DNA of 64,000 nt, from positions 53,292,705 through 53,356,704 of the forward strand of contig NC_073311.1 in assembly GCF_027595985.1 (NCBI RefSeq), in the 5' to 3' direction. Numbering within the stretch: the first letter of the stretch is position 1; each line of letters opens with the position of its first letter. Below are positions 30,464 through 41,460 of the stretch, piece after piece. The stretch comes from Sorex araneus. Lineage: Eukaryota; Chordata; Mammalia; Eulipotyphla; Soricidae. The position numbers and the translations under genes are program-made. The notes beneath the pieces were generated by a model that was given only the letters and a program-made list of their open reading frames with translations, was not told the origin of the DNA and searched no databases.

Positions 30464-30559
<96 letters not shown>

Positions 30560-30561
30560 TT
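30463..30561 (+). repeat. (CTTT)n tract at a LINE tail
   Basis: About 24 pure units, joining the antisense LINE end at 30562 through TTTTGTTAATTTTATTGAATCACC. Confidence 0.97.
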
Positions 30562-31015
30562 TTGTTAATTTTATTGAATCACCGTGAGATAGTTAAAAGC
30601 TTTCATGTTTGGGTTACAATCACGCAATGATCAGACACCCATCCCTCCACCAGTGCACATTCCCCACCACCAATATCCCCGGTATACCCCCCCTTTCCCA
30701 CCCTCCCCCTGCCTCTATGGCAGACAATATTCCCCATACTCTCTCTCTACTTTGGGGCATTATGGCTTGCAACACAGATACCGAGAGGTCATCATGTTGG
30801 GTCCATTATCTCCTTTCAACACACGTCTCCCATCCCGACTGATTCCTCCAGCCATCATTTTCTTAGTGATCCCTTCTCTATTCCATCTGCCTTCTCCCCT
30901 CTGCTCGTGAAGCAGGCTTCCAGCTATGGGACAGTCCCCCTGGCCCTTGTATCTACGGTCCTTGGGCGTCAGCCTCATGTGTTATTCTATACTCCACAAA
31001 TGAGAGCAGTCCTTT
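30562..31015 (-). mobile_element. 5'-truncated LINE 3' end, probably L1
   Basis: Aligns with 17209-17712 nearly base for base through CACCAGTGCACATTCCCCACC, the C-rich block and TTATGGCTTGCAACACAGATACCGAGA. Minus-strand sense. No coding capacity left. Confidence 0.75.
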
Positions 31016-31075
31016 TCTTAATGAATCAAGGAGACAGAAGAGGGGCCAGACACCCAGACATAGAAGACACTGTCC

Positions 31076-31246
31076 AGGGCTGGAGCGATAGGACGGAGGA
31101 TAAGACTTTTCCGGCCTTGCATGCAGCAGGCCCGGGTTCGATCCCCGGCATCCCATATGGTCCCCTGAGAACCATCAGGAGTGATTCCTGAGTGCAGAGC
31201 CAGGAGTCAGCCCTGAGTATTGCCAGGTGTGGCCCATCACCCCTTC
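31076..31246 (+). repeat. SINE-A, moderately old
   Basis: CAGGGCTGGAGCGATAGGACGGAGG head. A 5-6-bp insertion lies before CCTTGCATGC. The tail has become CATCACCCCTTCCCCCCAAGAAAAAAG. Confidence 0.85.
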
Positions 31247-31309
31247 CCCCCCAAGAAAAAAGAAGCTCGTGTCTCAAAAAAGAAAAAAAGTTAAAAACAG
31301 TGTCCTCGG

Positions 31310-31382
31310 AGCCAGGGTGTGGCTGTGCTCTAGCTCCAGCCCGGCAGATGTGAGGCCCCGAGTTCGACCCCCTGCCTGCCTG
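31310..31382 (+). repeat. SINE-A head fragment
   Basis: GTGTGGCTGTGCTCTAGCTCC and CGAGTTCGACCCCCTGCC only. Confidence 0.35.
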
Positions 31383-31449
31383 GCAGCCCTCGGCAGCCCC
31401 TACCGCACTGGCCCATGCAGGGCACTCTCCAGCCTGGCCTTCCGGGGGC

Positions 31450-33790
31450 AGCCTGGGGGAGTGGCCCCTGTTAGTGAGAAGAAAGGTGTGAGCGAGGGAG
31501 CCCGGGGAGGGGCCGATGAGGGCCTGGCACGCGGGTCGTGACTCTGAGTCTGCGGCCCGTGGCCTTGGGTGGTCCTTGGTTCGTGCCAGAGTCTGCAGCC
31601 CCCAGGAAGCACGGCCGCCACCTGCAGCCCGGACATGACAGGGAAGGGGAGTGGGGAGGAGGAGGGGACCCTAATGTGCCCGGCTCTGACTCCCCGCTCG
31701 CTGGCTCCTTTCTTGGTACCGACAGGAGCGTTGGTCGCGGGTGTGGGGCTGGACCCGTCTCTTACTCAGCATCGTTCTGTGGCCTCAGACCCTGCAGAAG
31801 GCCCCTCGCTGTGCTTGGCCCTCGCCGAAGGGCAGCTGGCCCGACCCGGCAGAGGCGTGTCAGCGAAATCGCAGGCACCAGGTACCACCCTGGGCCTCCA
31901 GCCCTCACCGTCTACCCACTCTGGGACCTCAGAGCTGCAGGCTGAGACCGAGAGTTGGTTTGGGTTTGCTCCCGTCTGCCCCTGTGCTTTGCCTGGATTC
32001 AGCCCCACATGTGCGTGAGGTTGCCGCGTGTTTTTCTGTGCCCGCCAGACGCTCTTCCTTAGCAGGACCCTCGCCCTCTCCGTCCGTCTCACATCCTGAT
32101 CTTGACTCGTCGCCGAGCTGAGCGGCATTGCCTGGTGTGTGCACAGAGGCGGGGGTTTTAGAAGCAGGTGATCGTGTGTCACGCTGGCCGCGCTTTCCGT
32201 GTGCTGAGTACAGGTGCTAGCGTGTCATGCTGCCCGTGCTTTCCGTGTTTCGAGTGCAGGTGCTAGCGTGTCATGCTGACCGCATTTTCCGTGCTCCGAG
32301 TGCAGGTCACGCTGGCCGCGCTTTCCGTTGTTCGAGTGCTGTGCCCGGCTGTCTGGGGGGTCTTGCTGCTCTCCCCGACGGCCTTCTAACAGACCGGAGC
32401 TTCCTCCTTGCTTCAGGAGGCCCAGGGAGGTCCGGCCCGGGGCACCAGCAAGCCGGCAGCTTGTTTCACTTCCGCAGAGGCTGGGAGTCGGTCGGGTCTG
32501 TTGGCGTCTGTGCCTGTTGCTGGAGCTGGACTGTGGTCCCCGAGGGGAGCGACCCCAGGGGGGTGTGGTCTCGCCAGCTGGGCCTGGAAGCACAGGCTGG
32601 GTCGGAGGCGTGCGGTGTGCGGGAGGGTAAGAAGCCAGTGAGAGCAGAGCGGCCCCAAGCGTCCTGTCCCAGGCGACGGGTCATCCCGAGGGGGAGGGGA
32701 ACGGTCAGAAAGTCCAGGGACAGGATTTCAGGGTGAGGCCATCGGGAGCAGCTAGAGGGGCGTGTTTCTTTCTGGGGGTCTCCCCTCTGAGGGGTGGGCC
32801 TCTGGGGGTCTCTCCCAGTGATGCATGTGATTCTGGGATGGAGCCCGGTGAGATGGTGCTGCTTGCGGTCAGCCGTGCTGCAGTGTGTCCAGTACCACAG
32901 AGATCCAGGCAGCGGTGTCCAGGGACCAGGGCAAGCTCACGCCGAGCTGTCCCCGTGGCCCCAGGGCTGATGTGGGGGTCTCCGGTATCCAGGACAGGAA
33001 TCCTAGTCCCAGTCCTCGACTGCATGAAGGCTGTTTGGGGTGATGGGAACGCAGTGGTCAGAGGTGGGAAGCTGGGTCAGGGGGAGCCTCTGCCTCTCTC
33101 CAGCCTGGTAGTGACCTTCAAGGAGGATGTGACGGGACAGACGGGATCCAGGTGAGGACGTGGAGGGAAGTGACAGCGACTGTTGGTGGGGGGGGCGCAG
33201 AGAAAGGGAAAAACCCCACCCCGGGTGGGGCACTGACGATGGGGAGCACAGGAGCAGTACCCTGACGCCAGGGCCGTCTTCCTGACCCAGTTTGCACTGG
33301 GCACAGTGGACACGGCCCCCCGGCCAGGGTGCCCACTGGGGGTTTACTCCCGTCTGCCCCTGTGCTTTGATGCGCTTAAGCTCAGAGGCAGCGTTTTATA
33401 AAGGCCACACAAGGAATCCTGAGGGGGGGGCGGCGCGGTGGTGAGGGGGGGGACTGGGGGTTGTAAATCTTCACATAATTAATTTTTTGTTCCTATCAGG
33501 AGCCAGTTCTCCTCTCTTGGTGTGTGTCTTTAAACTGAGCCTGGATGTGGGTTTGAGCTTCAGGCGCTCGTGCTGGGAGCTGTCATCCCCGCTCAGAAAC
33601 CAGTAATCTTGCTGTTGATAAAATAATGTCCTCAACTCAGCACGTCTTTCTGGAACACTCACTCAGACAGCACCCGGCGTATTTTTTGGAAAATCAAGAA
33701 AGCATGTGGGTGGGATGAAGTCACCTGAATAATTTCCTATAATTACAACCTTAAAGGCCCGTCCCTTTGTCTCTTTCTGACTGACTTAAA

Positions 33791-33821
<31 letters not shown>

Positions 33822-34200
33822 CACACACCACCACACTCGCCGCCACATGACATACCTGGAACACAAATACGGCCCACACACACACCACATATCGTACATC
33901 CCAGCCCACACACTGTGCATGCCGCCCCACACTCCACACCCCAGCCATGCCTTCTACACGCATGTACCACTCTCATGAACTTTGCACACACATGCCCCCA
34001 AATAACCAACATGTGATTTTTCCTTTTTTTTTCCTAAATACTTTTCTCCTTTAGTGAGACAGTGGCAGGAAGACAGGTGCCTGTTTACCTGTTTCTCACC
34101 TGGTTCCTTTGCAGGACTTTGGAACCCCTCATGGGGCTCGCTTGCCCCCGAAAGACCTAGAAGCTAGGAATGACCCGTCGAAGTATGTCTGGTTATTTTT
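31450..34200 (+). other. GC-rich unique intron, 2.7 kb
   Basis: No interspersed retroposon recognised. Holds a 46-bp minisatellite (32173-32338), G-tracts at 33423-33460 and an AC tract at 33807-33829 followed by CA-rich DNA. Frames up to 169 codons look accidental. Confidence 0.5.
32173..32338 (+). repeat. Minisatellite, unit about 46 bp, 3-4 copies
   Basis: The phrase GTGTCA(C/T)GCTG.CCGC.(T)TTTCCGTG.T.CGAGTGCAGGTGCTAG recurs from 32173, 32221, 32267 and 32307; the last units are shortened. Confidence 0.85.
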
Positions 34201-34205
34201 TTGGG

Positions 34206-34394
34206 GGGCTTTTGGCGGGGGGGGGGGTCACACCCAGTGATGCTCAGGGCTTACTCTTTGCAGCTCAGGAGTCACTCTTGGTGGGCTCTGGGGCCCGTCT
34301 GGGATGCCGGGGGTCGAACCACGTGCCCGGTCAGCCTGTGGGTCAGCCCCGGGAGGGTCAGCACCTTCCCTGCCACACTGTCACCCCCGCCCCC
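34206..34394 (-). repeat. SINE-A, old, with insertions
   Basis: GGGGGGGTCACACCCAGTGATGCTCAGGGCTTACTC start; GGGATGCCGGGGGTCGAACCACG B box; expanded head region ending ACTGTCACCCCCGCCCC. Confidence 0.75.
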
Positions 34395-35595
34395 CAGCGC
34401 CAGCTCTGTCAGCAGATGTTTTACAGCCTCACTCGCAGGACCCGCTGTCCCTGGGGATTCACCCCTGCGTCCTGGCCATTCCATCACAGTCACGGCGAGC
34501 GTCCCTGCAGGAAGGTGGGCTGGGGACTGTCCCTGTTTCCGGCTGAACCGTCCAGCCGCCCTCGGAGGGGAGCAGCGCGGGTCAGGCGGGCAGGGGCCGT
34601 GCCAGCTGCGCCCGGGGCAGGGATCGCAGAGCCGGGCCTCTTCTATGTGTCGAGTCAGGGCGTCGGTTTCCCCGGGTGACCGGGGCTGCTGTTGCGTGTC
34701 TGTCTCCTCCTTCCTCGAGTCTCCCACGTTCTTCGCTTTGACCGGACTTGGCTTCCTCTTCACCGCCAGTCCCTGTGGTTACTGGAAGTGATGGGGACAT
34801 TGTCCCCAGGGCGGCAGGGCCGTCCCCGCGGCTCACCATCAGGTGTGTCCCTTTTGTCACAGAAGCCAGGGTTTTGCATCCCCCTGACCCCGCATTCCCA
34901 GAGCAGTCAGAGAAGATTTGGGGGGTACCTTGCATGCCACCTCAGGACCCCGAAACGCCGTGTTCCTGGACCACGCGTGAGCATCCGTTGCGTGTGACCG
35001 GGAGACGCAAGCACAGCGGGGAGCCTGTTGCTCCAGAAGGCGCCGGCCCAGCCCGGGAGAGCGGGTTCCTGCCGGCGGGGCCGTCACTGAATAAGAATGA
35101 ATTGAGGTCACACTTGGCAGGAAGCAGTACCGAGACCCCCTCCCCCCAACAGATAGCAGTGCGGCCTGGCGGGGGGCAGGGATGGGGGGGCCAAGGGGAC
35201 AGAATTACGGGGACAGCATAGGCCGGCGAAGGAACACACGCCCCGAAACACGCCGGGACTGTGTTGGCAACGCCGTGTTTGCCGTGTCTGAGGACTCTGG
35301 GCTGGAACACGATGTGAGGGGGGTTAGGGCTGGTGAGGGGGCCTCCCACTTCCCTCTGGAGCTGAATTCCCATGGGGGGGCTGCCCCCCTTCCCCGGAAG
35401 CTGTTCTTGTATCCGTACAGCGCCGCCGCAGACCCCCGTGAAACCGTCTCCAGATAGATCGCACCTCGACTGTGGTGCTCGCGGAGCCTTTTGCCCCTTG
35501 GGTGCTTGCTGGAGGCTCCCTGGGGGGTCCTGCCGCCTTCACGCGCTCTCCTGGCCTGGGGCGCTCACGCATCTTTCCTTTTTATCTGTTTTATC
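34395..35595 (+). other. GC-rich unique intron
   Basis: No repeat or gene recognised. Confidence 0.5.
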
Positions 35596-35597
35596 TG

Positions 35598-35745
35598 TTT
35601 CTGGCCTCACCTGGTGGTGCTCAGGGCTTCCTCCTGGCTCTACACCCAGGAATCACTCTTGGCAGGCTCAGGGGACCCTCTCGGGTGGTGGGGATCGAAC
35701 CCGGGTCGGCTCCGTGCAAGGCCAGCGCCCTCCCTGCTGTGTGGA
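35598..35745 (-). repeat. SINE-A, head truncated
   Basis: TTTCTGGCCTCACCTGGTGGTGCTCAGGG to CCCTCCCTGCTGTGTGG. B box GGATCGAACCCGGG intact. Confidence 0.85.
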
Positions 35746-36828
35746 GGGCCCTCCCTGTGGCCCCCGCTTGCACATCTCTCTGCTGCCTGGGCCTGCAGGG
35801 ACTGCCACCCCCCTCCCGTTTCCACCCCCGCCCCCCACCTTGTTGCTGGGCTTGCACACGCCTGAATTCGGGTAGCCCACGTCACACCTGGTGCAGGAGA
35901 GCTGCCAGGTGCACCCTCGTCATGAGGACGCAGCAGAGGTTGGTGGCCCTGGGGTCCGGATGCGGGGGAGGCAGGTCCCCGTGGTCTTTTAGCAGAGGAG
36001 ACCCTCTCAGACCTCCCAGATGCCCCTCGCCGCTCCGTGATCCTTCCCTGCCCCGCCGGCCCCCTCCTCACTCCAGGGAAGCCGGGTCCGAGTCTGCGTG
36101 CACCCGCACAACCTATTTGTCTGCCTCAAAGCAACAAATCACCTCTTGGGCGTTTTGTCCATATGTAAGTTGCTGTGTGTGTTACTCATCCATCCCGATA
36201 CCTTCCGTTCTTGGGGGCGGGGGCGGCACCCCCGAGGGCTATTTCCCCAGCTCTCCTTGGCCCTAGACGGGTCCATCCTGCTGCCCGTCTCGGAGCGTGC
36301 ATCTAGCGTGTGGAGCAAGGCCCGCCTCGCCGGGTCCCAGACACCGTCCAGTGGCTGGCCAGAGCCACGTTGCTGATCTTTGTCCTCATGAGCGCATCTG
36401 CGACTTCCTGTCGTTCCCCATCCTCGGTCCGACCGGAGATGGTCCCAGCTCTTCCTGCCTCACCCTCTCATTAAGCAGCCGCCTCCCGTGGAGGGTCAGG
36501 TGCAGACGTGGGTGTTTCCAGTCCTCGGCTTCCTCCTGCTAGAGCTAGTCCCAGACTTACTCAGCCTGCTGCCTCCCCCCTTTGAGAACAACGTTGCTCA
36601 GTGCCCCTCCCCCCGAGGAACAAATGGAGTGTGCCCCCAGTTTGTCCCTGGAGCCCCCACTTCCCCATCATTCTGACACCACCCCCGCCCCACCCCTTAG
36701 GGTGGTGTCACCTGCTTGGAGAAAGACCGTCTTTTAAGGGATTGTTTTCCCTTTCAGAGAGAGTTCCAGATTCATCACGACACAGTGCCTTTTGCCCATA
36801 TTTATTCACTTAAATATTTATTTATTTT
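35746..36828 (+). other. GC-rich unique intron
   Basis: No repeat or gene recognised. Confidence 0.5.
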
Positions 36829-36982
36829 AGAGTCATGCCTAACAATGCTAGCATCTCGCCTGGCTCTGCACCCAGGTATTACTCCTGGCTGGGTAGGCCA
36901 TATGGGATGCGGGGGAATTGAACCCGGGTCGGCTGAGTGCAAGGCAAGCATCTTACCTGCTCTAATATATGTTTCCAGCCCC
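36829..36982 (-). repeat. SINE-A, moderately old
   Basis: GAGTCATGCCTAACAATGCTAGC start, CTCTGCACCCAGGTATTACTCC, B box AATTGAACCCGGG, head TATGTTTCCAGCCCC. Confidence 0.85.
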
Positions 36983-37540
36983 TAATATTTACTTTTGTTA
37001 ATGATCATAAAGTGAAACCAGTACATGTGATGTGGGTAATTTGGAAAAGTTAGAAAAACATTTAGAACCTGTCACTTAGGCAGATGCTGCTGTTGACCTT
37101 TTTCTGTATATTCCCTTCTGCCTTCAAGCTTACACGTGATACACTTTGCAGTTAGAATCATGCTGCATTTGTCACTTTGACTTTGGATGGTGTTTATGTC
37201 CCACGCCCGGCGCTGCTCGGGGGCTGTGTGGCTGTCCTTTCGGCTCCGTGCTCTGGAGTCACCGGGGCGGGGCTCTGGGGACTGTGTGCGGGTCGGGGTT
37301 CAAAGCAGGGCTAGAGTAAGCAGCAAGGCCAACAAGTGTGTTAGCCCGGTGCCATCTCGCCAGCCTCCGAATTTGTCATTTTCTACCACAATCTTCCTTA
37401 GCATTATATCGTGGCATCCCTCGTGTCATTGAATACTATTTGAAAGTGCCATTTTAGTAGGTGTATCCCATTTATTTGCATATCTGCCATGTAGTTTAAT
37501 TATCCTTGGCCTTGGAAGACATTTTCATTTATTTATTGTT
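36983..37540 (+). other. Intron, possible ancient repeats
   Basis: 36990-37190 and 37380-37500 are AT-rich with the flavour of very old LINE or DNA-element relics. 37195-37370 may be a heavily changed SINE-A. I cannot place any of them securely. Confidence 0.3.
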
Positions 37541-37686
37541 TGGTTTGGGGGCCGCACTCGGCGTTACTCAGGGCTTATTCCTGCTCTGCAATCAGGGATC
37601 ACTCCTGGGGGGCGCAGGGGGCCGGGGGAACGCCAGGGATCGCAAGCAAGGCAACCCCCCTACCAGCTCTGTTACTGCTTTGGCCC
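37541..37686 (-). repeat. SINE-A, old
   Basis: GGGGGCCGCACTCGGCGTTACTCAGGGCTTATTCC to CAGCTCTGTTACTGCTTTGGCCC. Part of the B box lost. Confidence 0.75.
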
Positions 37687-37751
37687 AGGGGGACGTTTTT
37701 CATACTTAGCAGTCAACAGTCTTGTTGTATAAATCTCCGAGTTTCTGTTTA

Positions 37752-37903
37752 TTTATTTTTTTTTCTTTTGGGGTCACTCCTGGCTCTGTACTCAGGAATT
37801 ACTCCTGGCAGTGCTCAGGGGACCATATGGGATGCTGGAAATTGAACCCGGGTCAGCCGTGTTTAAGGCAAATGCTCTACCCGCTGTGCTGTCGCTCCAG
37901 CCC
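37752..37903 (-). repeat. SINE-A with internal deletion near its tail
   Basis: TTTTGGGGTCACTCCTGGCTC lacks the usual ACCTGGCGATGCACAGGGGTT block. Flanked by TTCTGTTTATTT on both sides (about 37742 and 37904). Confidence 0.92.
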
Positions 37904-37914
37904 CTTCTGTTTAT

Positions 37915-38505
37915 TTCTTGGGGGCAGCAAATCTTCATGGATTTAGAGGAAAACTGAATCTGGGTGTTACAGTTGGCGGTGGTGGTTGGGGAGGCGGGGG
38001 ACAGGGGTCACGAGGACCTGAATTGAGATTCTCTTACAGTCTGCCTCACCCTCCTCTCACCTCTCTCTCTCCTCAGGGGCACCCCGGGAAGGAAACTCCC
38101 CGCAGACACCAGAGAGCTGCTGAGTGTGGCAGGGCAGCAGGGCTGCGGGGCCCTGGGGTGCGAAGGGGCTGGGAAAGCCCTGTCCCGCCTGCCGCTTGCA
38201 GAGCTCCGGGGCAGAGTGTGTCCTGCAGCCTGTCTCATCACAGTCGGTCTCCTGCCGGGGCTCCTGGGCGAATCCCAACTCATTCATTCATTCAGAGCCG
38301 CGAAGCGTGGTGGGGCGCTGCTTAGGGGCACAGCTCTGATGCCTGGCTGGGCTCTGTCACTGGCACCCACGTTTCGTGCCCTTCGACCTTCGCTTCCTGC
38401 TTCATTTGCTTTCTGATGAGAGCGTCCCTAGAAGTAACCCTGGGGAAACGTTCCCTCGAGTGTTTCTCTGTTAGTTTCTCCTATGATCTACGTGTAAATG
38501 AGCAT
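37915..38505 (+). other. Intron with possible MIR
   Basis: 38306-38400 (GCGTGGTGGGGCGCTGCTTAGGGGCACAGCTCTGATGCC) vaguely follows the MIR sense order. The rest is unrecognised. Confidence 0.35.
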
Positions 38506-38509
38506 GTTT

Positions 38510-38602
38510 GGGGCCAGAGATAAAATACATGCCTTACGCTGCTTCCCCAGGACGTAGCTGATCCCCAGAGCACCACTGGGTGTGGCCCGATTCCCCCCCA
38601 AG
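38510..38602 (+). repeat. SINE-A remnant, body largely deleted
   Basis: GGGGCCAGAGATAAAATACATGCCTTACG head and CCAGAGCACCACTGGGTGTGGCCC tail joined. Confidence 0.6.
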
Positions 38603-38703
38603 AGAAAACAAACATATTTGACCTACCTGCTCCAAGTACAATTTAACTTTGTCTTTCCAGTAGGGAAATGATGTGAAAATGGGTTACGACGAGGCGATTT
38701 CTT

Positions 38704-38886
38704 TCTTTTTTTTTTTTTTTTTGCTTTTTGGGTCACACCTGGCGATGCACAGGGGTTACTCCTGGCTCTGCACTCAGGAATCACCCCTGGCCATGCTCAG
38801 GGGACCATATGGGATGCTGGGATTTGAACCCGGGTCGGCCGCGTGCAAGGCAAACGCCCTACCCACTGTGCTATCTCTCCAGCCCG
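38704..38886 (-). repeat. SINE-A, full length, young
   Basis: T17 tail. Shares the GGGATTTGAACCC variant with the 22-kb pair. Flanked by CGATTTC (about 38695 and 38885). Confidence 0.95.
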
Positions 38887-38933
38887 ATTTCATTTTTTAC
38901 TTAATTAAATTTTATTTAATAAAAATGGTCTTT

Positions 38934-39052
38934 GTCTTTTGGGCCACATCCGGCAGTGCTCAGGGCTCTTTGCTTACTCTGTGCTCACAAATCACTCCGT
39001 GGTGCCAGGGGTCAGAGCTGGTTGGCTGAGTGCAGGGCACACGCCCCTTGGT
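38934..39052 (-). repeat. SINE-A, old
   Basis: TTTTGGGCCACATCCGGCAGTGCTCAGGGCTC and GGCTGAGTGCAGGGCACACGCCCC. Confidence 0.7.
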
Positions 39053-39164
39053 GAATGGACACGTTTCAAAATACAGATGCCCCTCGCTTTGTTATTCTTA
39101 GAAGTTGTACATAAGCAGTGGCTGTGGTATATTCATTAAACTTTCTGACATGTACATTAAAAAT

Positions 39165-39411
39165 GGGCTGGAGCGATAGCACAGCGGTAGGGCGTTCCCC
39201 TTGCAAGCGGCTGACCCGGGTTCGATTCCTCCGCCCCTCTCGGAGAGCCCAGCAAGTTACCGAGAGTATCGCGCCCACACAGCAGAGCCTGGCAAGCTAC
39301 CCGTGGCGTATTCGATATACCAAAAACAGTAACAACAAATCTCTCAATGAGAGATGTTACTGGTGCCCGCTCGAGCAAATCAATGAGCAACGGGATGTCA
39401 GTGACAGTGAC
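39165..39411 (+). repeat. SINE-B, full length, with target duplication
   Basis: 13-bp duplication ACATTAAAAATGG at 39154-39166 and 39410-39422. The tail ATGTCAGTGACAGTGAC ends without poly(A). One frame of the last 60 bases reads YWCPLEQINEQRD, similar to the C-terminus of RTE-clade ORF2 proteins. Confidence 0.95.
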
Positions 39412-39428
39412 ATTAAAAATGGACACTT

Positions 39429-39567
39429 TGGGCTGGAGCAGGGGCACGGCAGGGAGGACCCTTGCCTTGTGTGCAGCTGATCCGGCGTCCCACATGGCCC
39501 CCCAATACTGCCAGGAGGAACCCCTGAGCATTTCCGGGTGTGACCCACCCCCTCAAAAAAAAAAACC
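39429..39567 (+). repeat. SINE-A, old
   Basis: TTGGGCTGGAGCAGGGGCACGGCAGG head; B box lost; CCCCTGAGCATTTCCGGGTGTGACCCA tail then A-rich. Confidence 0.8.
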
Positions 39568-39751
39568 CATATTTTTCTCTAAAATTCCATCTTTTTCTTC
39601 TTCCTTTCTTCTTGTCAAGTCCTGGGCCTCCCACCTGTGCCATTTGCTCTTTAGCACAGACTGACACCCCCAGCCCTCTTTCTTGCTTCCTAACAGCAAC
39701 ATCCCCCGGGTCCTTGTTCCTCGAAGGGCGGGCACTTTTCTCAGGCGGGCG

Positions 39752-39842
39752 AAGACCCCGAGACTCAGAGAAGTTGAAGATCTTTCCTGCCTCACAGCTG
39801 TTGCAGGTGGGGCCAGGCTTTAAACCAGGGCTGGGTCTGACA
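39752..39842 (-). repeat. MIR fragment
   Basis: GAGACTCAGAGAAGTTGAAG, CTCACAGCTGTTGCAGGTGGGGCCAGGCTTTAAACCAGG is the antisense MIR order. Confidence 0.6.
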
Positions 39843-39905
39843 CTGGCCTACTTGTTTATTTTGGGGTGTATGTGGGGGGGCTCTTTCAGGGTCAAGGGAA
39901 TGAGG

Positions 39906-40022
39906 ACTGTCGTCGTTACTGTTTTTGGCATATTGAATGCATCATGGTAGATTGCCAGGCTCTGCCATGTGGGTGGGATACTCTCCGTGACTTGCCGGGC
40001 TCTCTGAGAGGGAGGGAGGCTT
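39906..40022 (-). repeat. SINE-B body fragment
   Basis: GTTACTGTTTTTGGCATATTGAATGC to GGGCTCTCTGAGAGGGAGGGAGG. Lacks both head and tail. Confidence 0.85.
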
Positions 40023-40067
40023 TGGGGGCAGCCTCTAAACACCTTTACAGGTGTTCTCAGTCAGGCA

Positions 40068-40183
40068 CATATATATATATATATTGAATCACTGAGTCAG
40101 GCACATATATATATATATATATATATACATATATATAAAAAATCACTGAGTCAAATATATATATATATATATATATGCTTCCC
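40068..40183 (+). repeat. (AT)n with duplicated flank
   Basis: Three AT tracts separated by copies of TGAATCACTGAGTCAGGCAC / AAATCACTGAGTCAAA, so the spacer has been duplicated along with the repeat. Confidence 0.9.
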
Positions 40184-40565
40184 TCTATGATTTGTTGCCT
40201 ACTGTCTGAACATACATACACAAAATTAAAGAAACAAAATAACACTCGGGGAATCTAGCTGGGTGAATTATGTGGGCATTCTTTGCACCGCTCTAGCAAC
40301 TCCATTGTACAAACTTGAATAAACCCCATTGAATAAACTTGTCAAAATAAAGTTAAAAGAAAACAAATGGCAACAGTTACAAAAAAGTTACTAAACGCTG
40401 GTGACTAAATTCTATAGCTTTCTATTCCCCCGAATAATACTTATCATATACCTATGGTGGTACCTGACATTTCCCCCACCTCTAGGTGCAGTTTTCCTTT
40501 CATATTTATTATGTATCTTAAGGAGATGCTTTGAAATTACTGACACCACATCACTTCATCAGGCT
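40184..40565 (+). other. AT-rich intron, possible old LINE end
   Basis: TTGTTGCCTACTGTCTGAAC after an AT tract recalls the 20.5-kb LINE family (TTGGTTGCCTCCTAC after an AT tract). Otherwise unrecognised. Confidence 0.3.
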
Positions 40566-40571
40566 TTCATA

Positions 40572-40746
40572 TTGTTTTTTTTTTCTTTTTGGGTCACACC
40601 CAGCAATGCACAGGGGTTACCTCCTGGCTTTGCACTCAGGATACTCCTGGCGGTGCTCAGGGGACCATATGGGATGCTGGGAATCGAACCCGGGTCACCC
40701 GCATGCAAGGCAAACGCCCTACCTGCTGTGCTATCGCTCCAGCCTC
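40572..40746 (-). repeat. SINE-A, full length
   Basis: Flanked by CTTTCATATTGT (40564) and CTTTCATGTTGT (40749). The B box is CGAACCCGGGTCACCC. Confidence 0.93.
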
Positions 40747-40837
40747 CCACTTTCATGTTGTCTTAACATACTCTGATACTGATTTCCATGTTACAGGATA
40801 TTGACTTTTTTTTTTTTTTTAAAGAAAACTACAATGT

Positions 40838-41335
40838 GGGGACTGGAGATAGTATAACAGGTAGGGCATTTGCCTTGCAACCAGCTATTAGATATATGTA
40901 GTAGATATTACCTAGCTGCCAGAGAGACTCAACCCAGCCCTGGCAGCCAACCTCCACTACCCCACCGCCGTCACACTCCAGGCCGCTTTCTACACACTCA
41001 GGCTGAGCCTCACGCATAAGTGAACATATTCCTGGACCGCGACACATCGTCATAAAGGGAAATATATATCTGCCTCTCGGAGAGCCTGGCAAGCTACCGA
41101 GAGTATCCTGCCTGTATGGAAGTGCCTGGCAAGCTTCTCGTGGCGTATTCAATATGCCAAATACAGTAATAATAACAGGTCTCATTCCCCTGACCCTGAA
41201 AGAGCCTCCAATAGGGCACCGTTGGGAAGGACGAGTAAGGAGAGGCTGCTAAAATCTCAGGGCTGGGACGAATGGAGATGTTACTGGCGCCTGCTCAAGT
41301 AAATCGATGAACAACAGGATGACAGTGATACAGTG
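40838..41335 (+). repeat. Long SINE-B variant with extra RTE-like tail
   Basis: The SINE-B head (GGGGACTGGAGATAGTATAACAGG), body (CTCTCGGAGAGCCTGGCAAGC, CCAAATACAGTAATAATAACAGG) and tail (TACTGGCGCCTGCTCAAG, GATGACAGTGATACAGTGATA) are all present. About 180 bases are inserted between head and body (40886-41071), replacing the B box, and about 85 between body and tail (41189-41270). Read through, the second insert and the tail give ERLLKSQGWDEWRCYWRLL, which looks like the C-terminal part of an RTE ORF2. Confidence 0.75.
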
Positions 41336-41339
41336 ATAT

Positions 41340-41460
41340 GTAGAATATATCTACTACATATATGTTTTTATATGCCACAAATGAATGCAGTCATTCTGCA
41401 TCTTTCCCTTTCCTTCGAACTCATTTCACTCAGAACACGCTTCTGTTTATTCCATCTGTG
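41340..41460 (-). mobile_element. LINE fragment, L1-like
   Basis: CCACAAATGAATGCAGTCATTCTGCATCT and AACTCATTTCACTCAGAACAC parallel the upstream end of the LINE copy at 17.6-17.7 kb. Confidence 0.5.
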
